Of a DNA stretch of 64,000 nucleotides, positions 53,090-62,859 are shown one piece after another. The first letter of the stretch is position 1. Each line of letters starts with the position of its first letter. Source of the DNA: Selaginella moellendorffii (Eukaryota > Streptophyta > Lycopodiopsida > Selaginellales > Selaginellaceae); contig NW_003314265.1 in NCBI RefSeq assembly GCF_000143415.4, positions 135,199 to 199,198 of the forward strand, read 5' to 3'. The notes beneath the pieces were generated by a model. The model had not been told where the DNA came from and ran no database searches. It worked only from the letters and a program-made list of their open reading frames with translations. The translations under genes and the position numbers were made by a program.

Positions 53090-53280
53090 TCGATTCAGCC
53101 ATCATGGACGCCGCCTTCTCACGGCAGCCGTGACAGTGTAGTATGCCCATATCTATCAAGAAACCATCAAACAAATCACAGAAACGCTATCCACACCTTT
53201 CTTCGATTTGCAACAATCTCAAGAGTTGCTTCAGCATCTACGTAGAAAGCTTTGGCTTCACCTCTAAATGGCATTTTCGA
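53090..53280 (-). pseudogene. RAD51 scrap, fourth copy
   Basis: On the minus strand GTAGATGCTGAAGCAACTCT and GAGATTGTTGCAAATCG match the RAD51 exon encoding [16 protein letters not shown]. About 115 bp further, AAGGCGGCGTCCATGATGG and GCTGAATCGAGGTAAG match the end of the next exon with its donor ([10 protein letters not shown]). The intervening sequence is shortened. Only these two exons are present, in the opposite orientation to the other copies. Confidence 0.78.
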
Positions 53281-53367
53281 CGAAAACACAAGACTCAGTG
53301 ATCCAAAAAGAAGAAGATAGAACCTGAAGTGTTCCGAAACTAAGATCCCAATGTATGTTTTATGTTT

Positions 53368-54877
53368 TCAATATCGAATGCTTTTTCCAACTTCGAAGAA
53401 GTGAGCTACGTTCTCCTCGGGCGTCCCAACCAACACTCCATGGCCAAGGTTTAGAATGTGCTTTCCTCGGCCAGCCCTGGCCACGGTGTCGATAACTCTT
53501 TGCCGGATAAAATCCTTGGAGCCAAACAAGGCGCCGGGGTCTATGTTGCCTTGCACCGCTACGTCCCTGCCTAATCTTTGCCTCGCCTCGGCCATGTCCA
53601 CTGTCCAGTCCACGCTCACGATGTCCACTCCGGACGACCCCAGCCTCTCGAGGAGGCCGCCGCTGCCGCTGGCGTAGAGGATCAATGGTAGCGACGGGTG
53701 AGTTTTCTTCACCTCGGACACTATCTGCTTGAGATATGGCAGGCTGAATTGCTCGAAATCGATCGGGCTTAGGTGCGTGGCCCACGAGTCGAAGATTTGG
53801 ACGGTTTGAGCTCCCTTGTCTGCCTGGTAACGCACGTAGATGATTATGGACTCGGCCAGTTTCTTGAGCAAAGCGTGTAAAATCTACAAAATGGAGAGTG
53901 AGTGGTAGAAGCAAACTTATCTTGGAGCTGTACACTACCTCAGGGCTGCCAAAGGCTAGTCTTTTTATCTTCGCGAAATGCTTGGATGAGCCTCCTTCTA
54001 TGATATACGAGGCTAGTGTGAATGGTGCGCCAACAAAGCCCAGCACAGCAGCCTCATTGCCCACCTAAAGAGTTATCGATCAAAAAACCAAAAAGATCGA
54101 AGAAGGAAACCTTACTTCAGCTCTGAGAGAGGATAGAGCTTGTCCAACGTAAGGGACGGCCTCCTCGGGACAGAGCTCCGTAACTTCGTCTACATCGGCC
54201 ATGGATGTGATCGGTTTGTGTATAACGGGTCCCTTCCCGGCTAGGATATCAAATGGAATGTTCATTCCCGTCAAGGGTGTCAAGATGTCCGAGAACAAAA
54301 TCACCTGTGAGAAAGAAAGAAAGAGGTAAGCTCGTCAGTCTGCATGAGCTTGTAATCTCAAAGCAGCTGAGAAGAAAAGAAATACCAAATTGAAAACCTT
54401 ACACCATCTGGCCTAAAAGCCTTCCATGGCTGGAGCGAGATCTCAATGGCAAGCTCCGCATTCTCTGATCGCTCTCTAAAAGAAGGATATTTGGCACAGA
54501 GGTCTTGATAAGACTGCATACACAAGAAAGAAATTCATCCACATATCATGAAGCTTCTCTCCAAACACATACCTTCATGTACCTCCCGGCTTGCCGCATC
54601 ATCCACACGGGAGGCCTCTCGACGCTGTCGCCGCGCACTGCTCGTAGCAACAAAGGATCTGCGCCTGCCCGGAGCTCCTGCTGTGAATCTAAGCTCGAAA
54701 TCCAGCTCAAATTTCAGCAAGAGGTCGCATCCGCCGCATGGGAGCTCGCTTACCCGTCGCTGTAGCCGCATCCGCCACGACGGAGCACTGGATCCTCGAT
54801 GGGCGCGAGGAATTCCATTGAACAGCGGCCGCGCCGGGCCTGCATTGCCCGACCAAGCATCCAGACGTCGTCGCCAT
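53368..54877 (-). CDS. HEME: Uroporphyrinogen decarboxylase, chloroplast
   Basis: This enzyme converts uroporphyrinogen III to coproporphyrinogen III in plastid tetrapyrrole synthesis. The ATG at 54877 opens a transit peptide ([20 protein letters not shown]) of about 45 residues. The next exon joins at GATTCACAG and gives [20 protein letters not shown] and [11 protein letters not shown], the N-terminal signature. Later exons give [75 protein letters not shown] and [20 protein letters not shown]. Arg-Pro-Val-Trp-Met-Met-Arg and the catalytic-cleft Asp (WTVD) are present. About seven exons with GT-AG introns. The frame is intact. Confidence 0.94.
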
Positions 54878-55128
54878 GCCCTAGCTCCAATCCAATCCAA
54901 TAATCCCGAATATACCCCACTCAATCCAATAGTGCCACGTGGAAGGGTAAAGAATGTCCGATTGTAACGATTAATTTGATCGGAGCCCTAGGTCAAGGTT
55001 CCACAATGCGTACGGCTCCTTGTCCAGCCCGTCGGATGTCTAGAATGTGACACGATCTCCGCCGTCCGCGCTTCCCATGGTTTGTTCTCTTGCTCGTGAA
55101 GAAGGGTTCGCCTAGCGCGCTCTCGGCG

Positions 55129-55354
55129 ATGGACCCATCGTGGAGCGGCAGTGCGCGAGGAGCCGAGTCGCCGGCTCTGCGGTGAGTGGAATTTCTTTGC
55201 TTTTGCTCCTTTTCCCGGCGATTATCAGCATCTAGGTCTTAGATTTCAGTGCTTCGGTTCCAGGGAATTTGGTGATCTCGGTTTTCTCCTAAGCATTCTA
55301 GCCTAAATGGTTTTCGGGAAGCAGAATAAGATGAAAGGTAAAAGAATGTAACCG
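55129..55354 (+). other. Probable 5' leader exon and intron of the PIP5K gene
   Basis: An ATG at 55129 opens 17 codons (MDPSWSGSARGAESPALR) and runs into a good donor (CTGCG|GTGAGT). Joining to the visible acceptors (55378, 55418) does not preserve the reading frame. It may therefore be a leader exon with a short upstream frame, or the true start may use an exon boundary I could not find. Confidence 0.35.
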
Positions 55355-58208
55355 ATGAACGTTTTCTGGGCTCTCCAGTTTTTTGTGCTGACGCTGTCAT
55401 TCATTGCTGATCGCGCAGGGGCCGCAGCTACTTACGTCCACGCTGGGAATGTCATCGTCGCCAAGGACCCAGTGCTTGAGTTCTTCCAGGCTCCCAAGCG
55501 AAAGTCGTCCGTGGTTCCCGAGTTTGAAAACGATGGTGATCTCATGCCGGTGACGGTGGAGCCGAGCCAGATGGGGCTCCACAACCAGGAAAGCATAGAA
55601 GTTTCAGGGAGCCGCAGCGACTTTTGCGAGAGCAGCACGTCCGGAAGAGGTGAAAAGAATTTGTCGAACGGGGATTTCTACGCCGGCTCTTTCGAAGGTG
55701 GGATTCCGGAGGGTGACGGCAAGTACTTGTGGTCGGATGGGTGTATGTACGAGGGGCAGTGGGGGAAGGGGAAGAAAACAGGGAGAGGGAAGATCTCTTG
55801 GCCGTCAGGGGCGACTTACGAGGGAGATTTCATGTGTGGTTACATGCATGGATCAGGAACTTTTACTGGGACCGATGGCACCACGTACAAAGGCAGCTGG
55901 AAGATGAACTTGAAGAATGGACTGGGACGGAAGCGTTATGCAAACGGTGATGTCTACGAGGGGTCTTGGAAGGATGGAGCTCAAGAAGGTCCCGGTCGGT
56001 ATGTTTGGGCGAATGGAAACGAGTATATGGGAGACTGGAAAGGAGGTTTGATGTGCGGCAGGGGAGTTCTTACTTGGGCTTCTGGTGATTGTTACGACGG
56101 GCAGTGGCTGGATGGGCTGGAAAACGGGCACGGTGTGTATACTTGGTCGGATGGAACAGTCTACAATGGTAACTGGAGTAAAGGGCTGAAGGATGGCAAA
56201 GGAGTCTACTATCCGCCCGGCAGCTTTAGTGTAGATACTGCAGGTTTTGATAGGAATGCGACGGTAGGAAAACAGTTAGCGGGACCACGTAGGAATCGAG
56301 CTCCTTCTCTTGATTTCGATCAAGCAATCCGGCAACAGCATGATTTTGGTCCGATGAAGTCTTATTCGGCTGAGCAGACTACACTAGAGAAGGCATTACA
56401 GGCAGATTCTGCGGAGAGAATTTTTGATAGTGACGAGTACCACGGTGCAGATCCAGTGGTGGAAAGAGAGTACGTTCAGGGAGTACTGATCAATGAAATC
56501 GTCAAGAAGGTACCAGCTAATGTTGCGAGCACACCGAAAAGTACGAAGCGGCGTTATAAGAAGCATGTGAAAGAGATTAAAAGGCCAGGAGAAACAATTA
56601 TCAAAGGACACAGGAGCTATGATCTTATGCTGAATTTGCAGCTGGGAATAAGGTACCATCTATCCTGAGGTTTCAGAGTTTTAATCGTGTTTGTACGTCG
56701 TGTTCAGGTATACTGTGGGAAAGATAACACCTGAGCCAAAGCATGATATTGAACCTTCAAACTTTGGGAGGAAAGCCAGATTCAGGATGAACTTTCCTCG
56801 TGCAGGGTCTCAACTTACGCCTTCGCACCAGTCAGTGGACTTCAAATGGAAAGATTATTGCCCGATGGTCTTCAGGTCCTACTTTTCCTTAGCTCTTCCG
56901 ATTTCCCATTTGGCATTTCATCTTTTGACGCTCTGTACAGTTTTTTTTGTTGCATGTCAGGCACCTTAGAGAGCTTTTCAAAATCGATGCTGCTGATTAT
57001 ATGCTCTCTCTTTGTGGAAACGATGCTCTTCGAGAACTTTCTTCTCCGGGCAAGAGTGGCAGCGTCTTCTATCTATCGCACGACGATCGATTCATAATCA
57101 AGACCATGCGCAAATCGGAAGTCGAGGTACGCAATATTGGACTTTCTGTTTCGTGGATGCTCAGCTTCTGTTCAGGTCCTACTTGATATGCTTGCTTCTT
57201 ATTATGATCATGTACTTGTACACGAGAACACCTTGATTACAAAGTTTTTTGGCCTTCATCGTATCAAGCCTCAGGGGGGGCGAAAGGTTTGAGTTACTCG
57301 GTCCTTAAATGCGATTACAGTCTAACATGTGCTTTTACAGGTTCGTTTTGTAGTAATGGGAAACATGTTCTGCACAGACCTTCGTATACACCGGAGGTTC
57401 GATTTGAAGGGGTCGTCACTGGGGCGGTCGACGGAAAATGTCGACATTGATGAAAACACGACGTTGAAAGACTTGGACTTGGACTTCGTGTTTCATCTAG
57501 AGCCTACTTGGCGCGATACATTCATGAGGTACATGATTTACCATTGATGTCTGGCTTCTAATCATCTTATAACCAGGCAAATCGAGCTGGATGCAAAGTT
57601 TCTGGAATCCCAGAGGATTATGGATTATAGTCTTCTTCTGGGCGTTCACTTCCGAGCACCCCAGTATCCAGCTGTTTTCTCACCGGTGACCTTCCCCAAG
57701 AAAATCAACAAGTCCGACATTGGTACGTCATATCAAGTTTGCTCGCCTTCTCTTGTTCTTTACTTTTCTTTCCGTTTCTGTAGAGGAGGATTGGCCATCC
57801 AAGAACCTTGTTCTAGTAGCTCACGGAGCTAGTCCAACGGGAGAATCAGGGGCAACAACCCCGGGATCTCACGTCCGGGGCAGTCCGTTAAAACCCGCTG
57901 GAAACGAAGAGGTTGATTTACTTCTTCCCGGCACTGCAAGGCTACGAATCCAGCTTGGCGTGAACATGCCCGCTAGAGCTGACCGAGAGGCACCACACGA
58001 CGGTGGTCAAGAGGAGTCTTTTGGAGAAGTCTATGACGTGGTGCTGTACTTTGGAGTTATTGACATCTTGCAGCGCTACGACATCACCAAGTGGGTGGAG
58101 CACACGTACAAATCGTTGCAGTTCGACGCAGTCTCCATCTCCGCAGTCGATCCAAAAGTGTACGCAAAGAGGTTTCAGGATTTCATCGAGAAAGTTTTCC
58201 CGAGGTGA
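55355..58208 (+). CDS. Phosphatidylinositol-4-phosphate 5-kinase with MORN repeats
   Basis: PIP5K makes PI(4,5)P2 at the plasma membrane. After about 90 residues, roughly eight 23-residue MORN repeats follow ([19 protein letters not shown] ... [20 protein letters not shown]). The kinase core comes next: [100 protein letters not shown] and the end [19 protein letters not shown]. About eight exons. The first in-frame ATG (55355) precedes a hydrophobic run ([15 protein letters not shown]). That would be unusual for a cytosolic kinase and may be translated intron or leader; the real N-terminus is uncertain. The rest of the frame is intact. Confidence 0.88.
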
Positions 58209-58417
58209 TGTAAGTCGGCATTAGCAACTGTGAAATGCATACTGCTTTTTTTTTTGTGCTGTTTTGGTTTTTGCCTTTTCGCTTTTTTTTCCGTTCGTTC
58301 TCTTGGTTTTAGTTTTTCGGGAGTGGCCACGTGGACAAAGGTGCATGCATGCACAGGTTTGCTTCATGTTTTATTTCCGTGTGCTCTTCTAACCCCTTGT
58401 GTTGGCAGGAGCCGAAC

Positions 58418-59727
58418 ATGGAGACTGGAGTTTGGCTACCAGGAACGTCGCTGCTGGCTCCTAGAGCAAGCGTGAGATGTTCCGGCAGTGTGGCCTTCGT
58501 TGCGGCCAGGTTTGTTGTGCAGACTTCTCATGAATCGATTCGTGAAACTCTTGGTGGCTGGTGCAGGGAAGTGGACGTGTCCGGCTTGCCGAGAACGATA
58601 GAGTCTGCTAGCAGGAAGTGCTACGTCGCTCCCGAAAAAGTACAAGTGTTCAAGAGTTTAGAGGGATGGGCCGAGGAGAAGATGTTGCCGCTGCTCAAGC
58701 CTGTCAACAAATGCTGGCAGCCTCAGGACTTCTTGCCGGATTCATCCTCAGACAGCTTCATGGACGAAGTGGTTGATCTCAGGCAGCGGACGAAAGAGCT
58801 TCCGCGTGACTACCTGGTTTGTCTGGTCGGGGATATGATCACGGAAGAAGCTCTCCCGACGTACCAGACGGTTCTCAACACCTTTGAAGGCGTGAGAGAT
58901 GAAACAGGGGGGAGTGCGTCTCCTTGGGCGACATGGATACGAGCTTGGACGGCAGAGGAGAACAGGCATGGTGATCTTCTTAACAAGTACTTGTATCTAA
59001 CAGGCAGAGTCAACATGAGAGCCATCGAGAAGACGATCCAAAATCTCATCGGTGCCGGCATGGTAAGATCAAATCTCAAGTTTTGGAGCTGTTTTTTTCT
59101 CATCCGGTTGTGTTCTTCATCTTCCTCTTCCAGGCGACTCATATAGACAATGATCCATACAACGGCTTCATCTACACGTCGTTCCAAGAGCGCGCGACTT
59201 TCGTATCACACGGCAACACTGCCAGATTTGCCAAGGAGTATGGCGACTCGCAGCTGGCTACTATCTGCGGGATCATCGCCTCGGACGAGAAGCGACACGA
59301 GATCGCATACACCAGAGTGGTGGAGAAGCTGTTCGAGCTGGATCCAAACGGCACCATGCTGGCGTTGGCAAACATGATGCAGAAGAAGATCACCATGCCG
59401 GCTCACCTGATGCATGACGGCGAGAACGAGAACTTGTTCGAGGACTACAAGTTCGTGGCGCAGAAGTGCAAAGTCTACACGGCGTACGACTACTCCAACA
59501 TCATGGAGCATCTCATCGAAGCCTGGAAGGTGGGAAGCTTGGGTGGATTGAGAGGCGAGGCACAGCGAGCACAGGACTACGTATGCAATCTTCCCGCGCG
59601 GTTCCAGAGGCTAGCGGAGAGATCGGAGGAGAGATTTGGGAAACTGGGAACGCATGCTCTTCACAAGAACCGGGAGTTCAGTTGGATTTTTCAAGGACGA
59701 GACCTCGCTTTAGAGAGTAAAGTTTGA
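58418..59727 (+). CDS. Stearoyl-[acyl-carrier-protein] 9-desaturase, chloroplast
   Basis: This soluble plastid diiron enzyme puts the delta-9 double bond into stearoyl-ACP. Two exons (58418-59062, 59134-59727) give 412 residues. The N-terminus [20 protein letters not shown] looks like a plastid transit peptide. The mature part starts near [20 protein letters not shown]. The diiron ligands are in [32 protein letters not shown] and [20 protein letters not shown]. Other conserved blocks are [35 protein letters not shown] and the end [15 protein letters not shown] spliced leader is likely, since TTGTGTTGGCAG lies just before the start. The frame is intact and the length normal. Confidence 0.95.
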
Positions 59728-60038
59728 AGGAAGAAAGAAAAAAGTTGAAAAGGAAGAAAGAAAAAAGTTCTTCCACCTCTGCTTGTTCTGTTCTTGTGAA
59801 TAAGATTCTTTCTTTTTCTGCCATGGAAGCACTTAAAAGGACTTTGTGCTGGCAACGAATATATTATTTCCTTGGTTTGGAGTGAAGTTTCGTGCTTGCA
59901 AAAATTAACTATGGCTGCTAGAGGTAAAACATTCCAACGGTCAAAATATCATGCAATTTTAAATGCCTCCACGTGGAGAGGGACTGACCGTCAGATCCAG
60001 TGCTCTGGGAATTTAGGGCTCTAGCGGCGCCCGGGAGG
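59728..60038. other. 3' UTR of the desaturase and promoter of the next gene
   Basis: A purine-rich repeat (GGAAGAAAGAAAAAAGTT twice near 59729 and 59752) and TTGTGAATAAGATT mark the desaturase 3' end. AATTTAGGGCTCTAGC at 60010 is probably in the next leader. No gene is seen. Confidence 0.4.
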
Positions 60039-60543
60039 ATGTGTTGCCGAGCCGGCGAGAGCAGCGGCATTGCCTTGCGCGCACTGAGCGGCTTGGTCGA
60101 GGAGGAGGAGATCCGCAAGCGGCGCGCTTCTTGCGCGGAATTCGATCGTCCTGTCTCGGCTGGAGTCGTGGTTCACGATAATCTCCTCTACGATGACTCC
60201 AGCGCGGTAAGTCTGCTATTCCGATGACAGCGATCGATCGATCGAAATATTTTTTCTGGTGTCTATCTTTGCGAAATATTTCCAGGATTGCAAGAGGAAG
60301 CCGGCCACAGCGCTGGAAGCCGCAGCGGTGGAGGCCAACCGAGCGGCAGCGGCAGATTCCATCACGCTGCTGTGCGAAGAAGTGAGCCGGCTTTTCACGC
60401 AGTACAATGCGGCCTTCAAGTGTGCCAGCCCTGGGGACAAGCACAGCGATCAACTAAGGTTGAGGCTCTACGGCTTGCTGAGGTGCGTTGATTCCACCAG
60501 CGATAGCAAGGTCTTGGATGGAGATATTCCTGCTCTGGGCTAG
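60039..60543 (+). CDS. Unknown small protein, 141 residues
   Basis: Two exons (60039-60206, 60286-60543), phase 0, with GTAAGT donor and TTTCCAG acceptor. The N-terminal part has MCCRAGESSGIALRALSGLV and a charged EEEEIRKRR stretch. The second half is helical and alanine-rich (ATALEAAAVEANRAAAADSI, TLLCEEVSRLFTQYNAAFKC), which suggests a short coiled coil. MCC at the start could be acylated only after loss of Met. I do not recognise the family. Consistent codon use and clean splice sites support a real gene. Confidence 0.55.
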
Positions 60544-61911
60544 GATGGTTTTCTCGTCTTAATCTTGCTTGGGTCTTCGTCTTTGTGAGAAAGTAACTTG
60601 GTGGGAGAGCTCTTTTCTTTGTTTAATTTTTTTCTACGTTTCGGTGAGGGATTCCAATAAGACAGGGTGTGGCATCGCAGCAGCAGCCTGAATTTTTGAG
60701 TCAGTGCACAAGAACAAAACGAGAAGGAAGAGAGAAGAGTGAGAGCAGCGGGGTGGGGATAACTGTAAATTACTGCAGCTTGCTGGGCTCTGGCTGTTTT
60801 TCTTCCTTACTATAAGCAAATGGACAATTTGCTAGTCTGCTTTTTCACTCTAGTGCGCTACTTCCAAAGGGAAGGCGGTTTGGTAATGCTTTGCTTTCCT
60901 GGGTCTCTACGACTTTGTGGGCTTTTGTATCAAAGACCATCTGATCTGACAGAAAGAAAAGGCTGCAAAGGTACGTCGGTCTTTCTTTTTATGTTTTTGT
61001 ATTGACTTGCGTTCTGTAGATGTTCCTGTTTAAGCAGGAGAGCCGAGTGAATCAGCCACTTTGTCTTTTGATATCAGTCAGGTAAGAACACGTAGTGATT
61101 CCATTTACTTGCTTCATGCATTTGGTCCTCCTCCTGCAGCGAGCTGCCCTGCCTGTAAAGTCTTTCTGCGTCACCTTGATGCTCGTGCTCATTGCCAGCC
61201 AGCAGTGGCATTCATTCTACCACTCACCGTCTACTACTACCCCGAGTATTATATAATGCATTCTTTTTACACTCTGATTTAGTTGTTAAGTTTGGGCTTT
61301 CCTGATGCTGATGCTGATGCTGATGTGCCTCATTTTGTTCTTACTTTACCAAGTCATCTTGCTGGGAATGTCAGGATCTGGTGTGTGATCTTATATTGCT
61401 TTCCGTTGGTTTTTAGAGATGATTTGAAAATAAATTTCCTGAGTAATCCGATCCGGCAGTGGTCAGAGGTAGGAGAGTGGTACTTTTCATCTCGTGAATC
61501 TTTACTTACAGAAAACAAGAAAAAGAAACCATGCCTGTTTACGAGTGCTGGTCTGCTGTCCGCCTCTGTATCCAGTGCTTTCTTCCCTTCGTCTTTTCTG
61601 TTTGCTGCGCGTTTGTTCAATTGATTCCAGGTTCAGGGCAGCTAGCTGGCGATTTCGCGGCACATAGTTGGAGATAGAGCAATTGGCAATGACTTCGTCT
61701 GCTTCTCGTTGGCTCCAAATCCTTGAGTAAGTCGAGCATTGCAATGGACATTCTCATGTTTTTGCTTGTCCAGTTTACAGGACTCTACACCAAATCTGAA
61801 ACATCTCGAGGATTGCAAAATCATATCGCATTTCCGGTGCATCACGAGTTATACAGGGGCAGTCTGATCTACGGGGCAGTGTGACGGTTCTAGAAAGGAA
61901 AGCAGCAGAGG
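60544..61911. other. Gene-free stretch, probably UTR/regulatory
   Basis: About 1.4 kb of mixed composition. It holds a (GATGCT)n microsatellite at about 61301-61324 and a purine/pyrimidine-biased stretch near 60650-60760. Possible splice-like TTACTTGCTTC and AGGTAAG signals are present, but no frame longer than about 110 codons with a recognisable product. It may be the long 3' UTR of the preceding gene or a noncoding transcript. Confidence 0.35.
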
Positions 61912-62430
61912 ATGCCCCAACGAGCTACATGGTGTCTAGTAATTCTAGCAACATTAGTAGTAGTAGCAGGCTCCAGCGGCACTTACAGCAGTCGTAGCAA
62001 ACGCAGCAAGTTCTTCCCGGCAGCGACGCACTCCAACTTTTTGAGATCCAACTTTTACCACCACCATTACCACCAGGAGGACGAGGTGCGGTGCCACAAC
62101 AATGCGAGCGTGTGCAGCGACTTAAGCAGGAATCCAGAGGGGCCAGGCGTGTGCTGTTTCAACTGGGTGTGCAAGCAGACACAGAGCGACGGCAACAACT
62201 GCGGGGCTTGCAGCAGGGCCTGCTCCTACGGCCTCAGCTGCTGCGGGGGAGAATGCGTCGATCTCATGACCAGTTCCCGACACTGCGGAAGGTGCAACAC
62301 TTCGTGCCATCGCAATGTGGCTTGCGAATTCGGGCTGTGTGGCTATGGCGGCGGTGGCTACTTCGATCCGGAAGAAGCTCATCGTGATTCTGATGGAGCG
62401 AAGCGGTACAAATTTCCCAAGCAATGGTGA
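61912..62430 (+). CDS. STIG1-like secreted cysteine-rich protein
   Basis: STIG1 family proteins are secreted, cysteine-rich plant proteins; the founding members act at the stigma surface. A single exon gives 172 residues. A signal peptide is clear: basic MPQRATWC then a hydrophobic LVILATLVVVAGSSG. The mature C-rich domain carries CHNNASVCSD, GVCCFNWVCKQTQSDGNNCG, ACSRACSYGLSCCGGECVDL, HCGRCNTSCHRNVACEFGLC and GYGGGGY, the spaced 'NNCGxC...CCxGxCVDL...HCGxC' pattern of the family. A His/Tyr-rich linker (FYHHHYHQ) lies between them and might bind metal. In a seedless plant the role cannot be stigmatic and is unknown. Confidence 0.9.
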   Translation: MPQRATWCLVILATLVVVAGSSGTYSSRSKRSKFFPAATHSNFLRSNFYHHHYHQEDEVRCHNNASVCSDLSRNPEGPGVCCFNWVCKQTQSDGNNCGACSRACSYGLSCCGGECVDLMTSSRHCGRCNTSCHRNVACEFGLCGYGGGGYFDPEEAHRDSDGAKRYKFPKQW

Positions 62431-62708
62431 AGAAGACACATGTGGATGCTGCTAATTGTGCTACCTAGGCCAGGCACATGGTATGTATATTATGTATGAT
62501 CCACATTTTTTGATCCAGGGGAAAACAATGACACGAAATGTAATACGACGCTGGCGTAAAGAAGACGCGCAGGTCTGGCAAAGTTTCTGGCCACCTGATG
62601 GACCACGAAATTTTTTGTTTTTCCCTGTGGTTGCGGGTTCGATCCCGATTTCAGGCGGATCTTTATAATAAAGCCCCAGATGACATTCTCTTCCTTCGAG
62701 TGTTAAGA

Positions 62709-62781
62709 GCCGGCCTAGCTCAGTTGGTAGAGCGCAAGGCTCTTAACCTTGTGGTCGTGGGTTCGAGCCCCACGGCCGGCG
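62709..62781 (+). tRNA. trnK-CUU: tRNA-Lys (anticodon CTT)
   Basis: A full cloverleaf folds. The acceptor stem GCCGGCC pairs with GGCCGGC, discriminator G. The D arm is GCTC/GAGC, the anticodon stem CAAGG/CCTTG with loop CTCTTAA (anticodon CTT at 62742-62744), and the T arm GTGGG/CCCAC with loop TTCGAGC. A and B boxes are good. No intron, and CCA is not encoded, as expected for a nuclear gene. Confidence 0.97.
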
Positions 62782-62784
62782 GAA

Positions 62785-62790
62785 TTTTTT
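62785..62790 (+). terminator. RNA polymerase III terminator after tRNA-Lys
   Basis: Six Ts begin three bases after the discriminator, the usual position of a pol III stop signal. Confidence 0.8.
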
Positions 62791-62859
62791 ATTTTGCAAG
62801 TTGCAAATGCATCCGGCCCAGATGATCTCACTAAGAACCCTAGCTGCACGTATGTGAGT

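Noticed and set aside
55355..55420. Signal peptide on the PIP5K
   Set aside because: The hydrophobic stretch lies in sequence that is probably intron or leader, and PIP5K enzymes are cytosolic.
62630..62670. Second tRNA-like GGGTTCGATCCC just upstream of tRNA-Lys
   Set aside because: The surrounding sequence does not form an acceptor or anticodon stem. It may be a tRNA remnant but cannot be supported.
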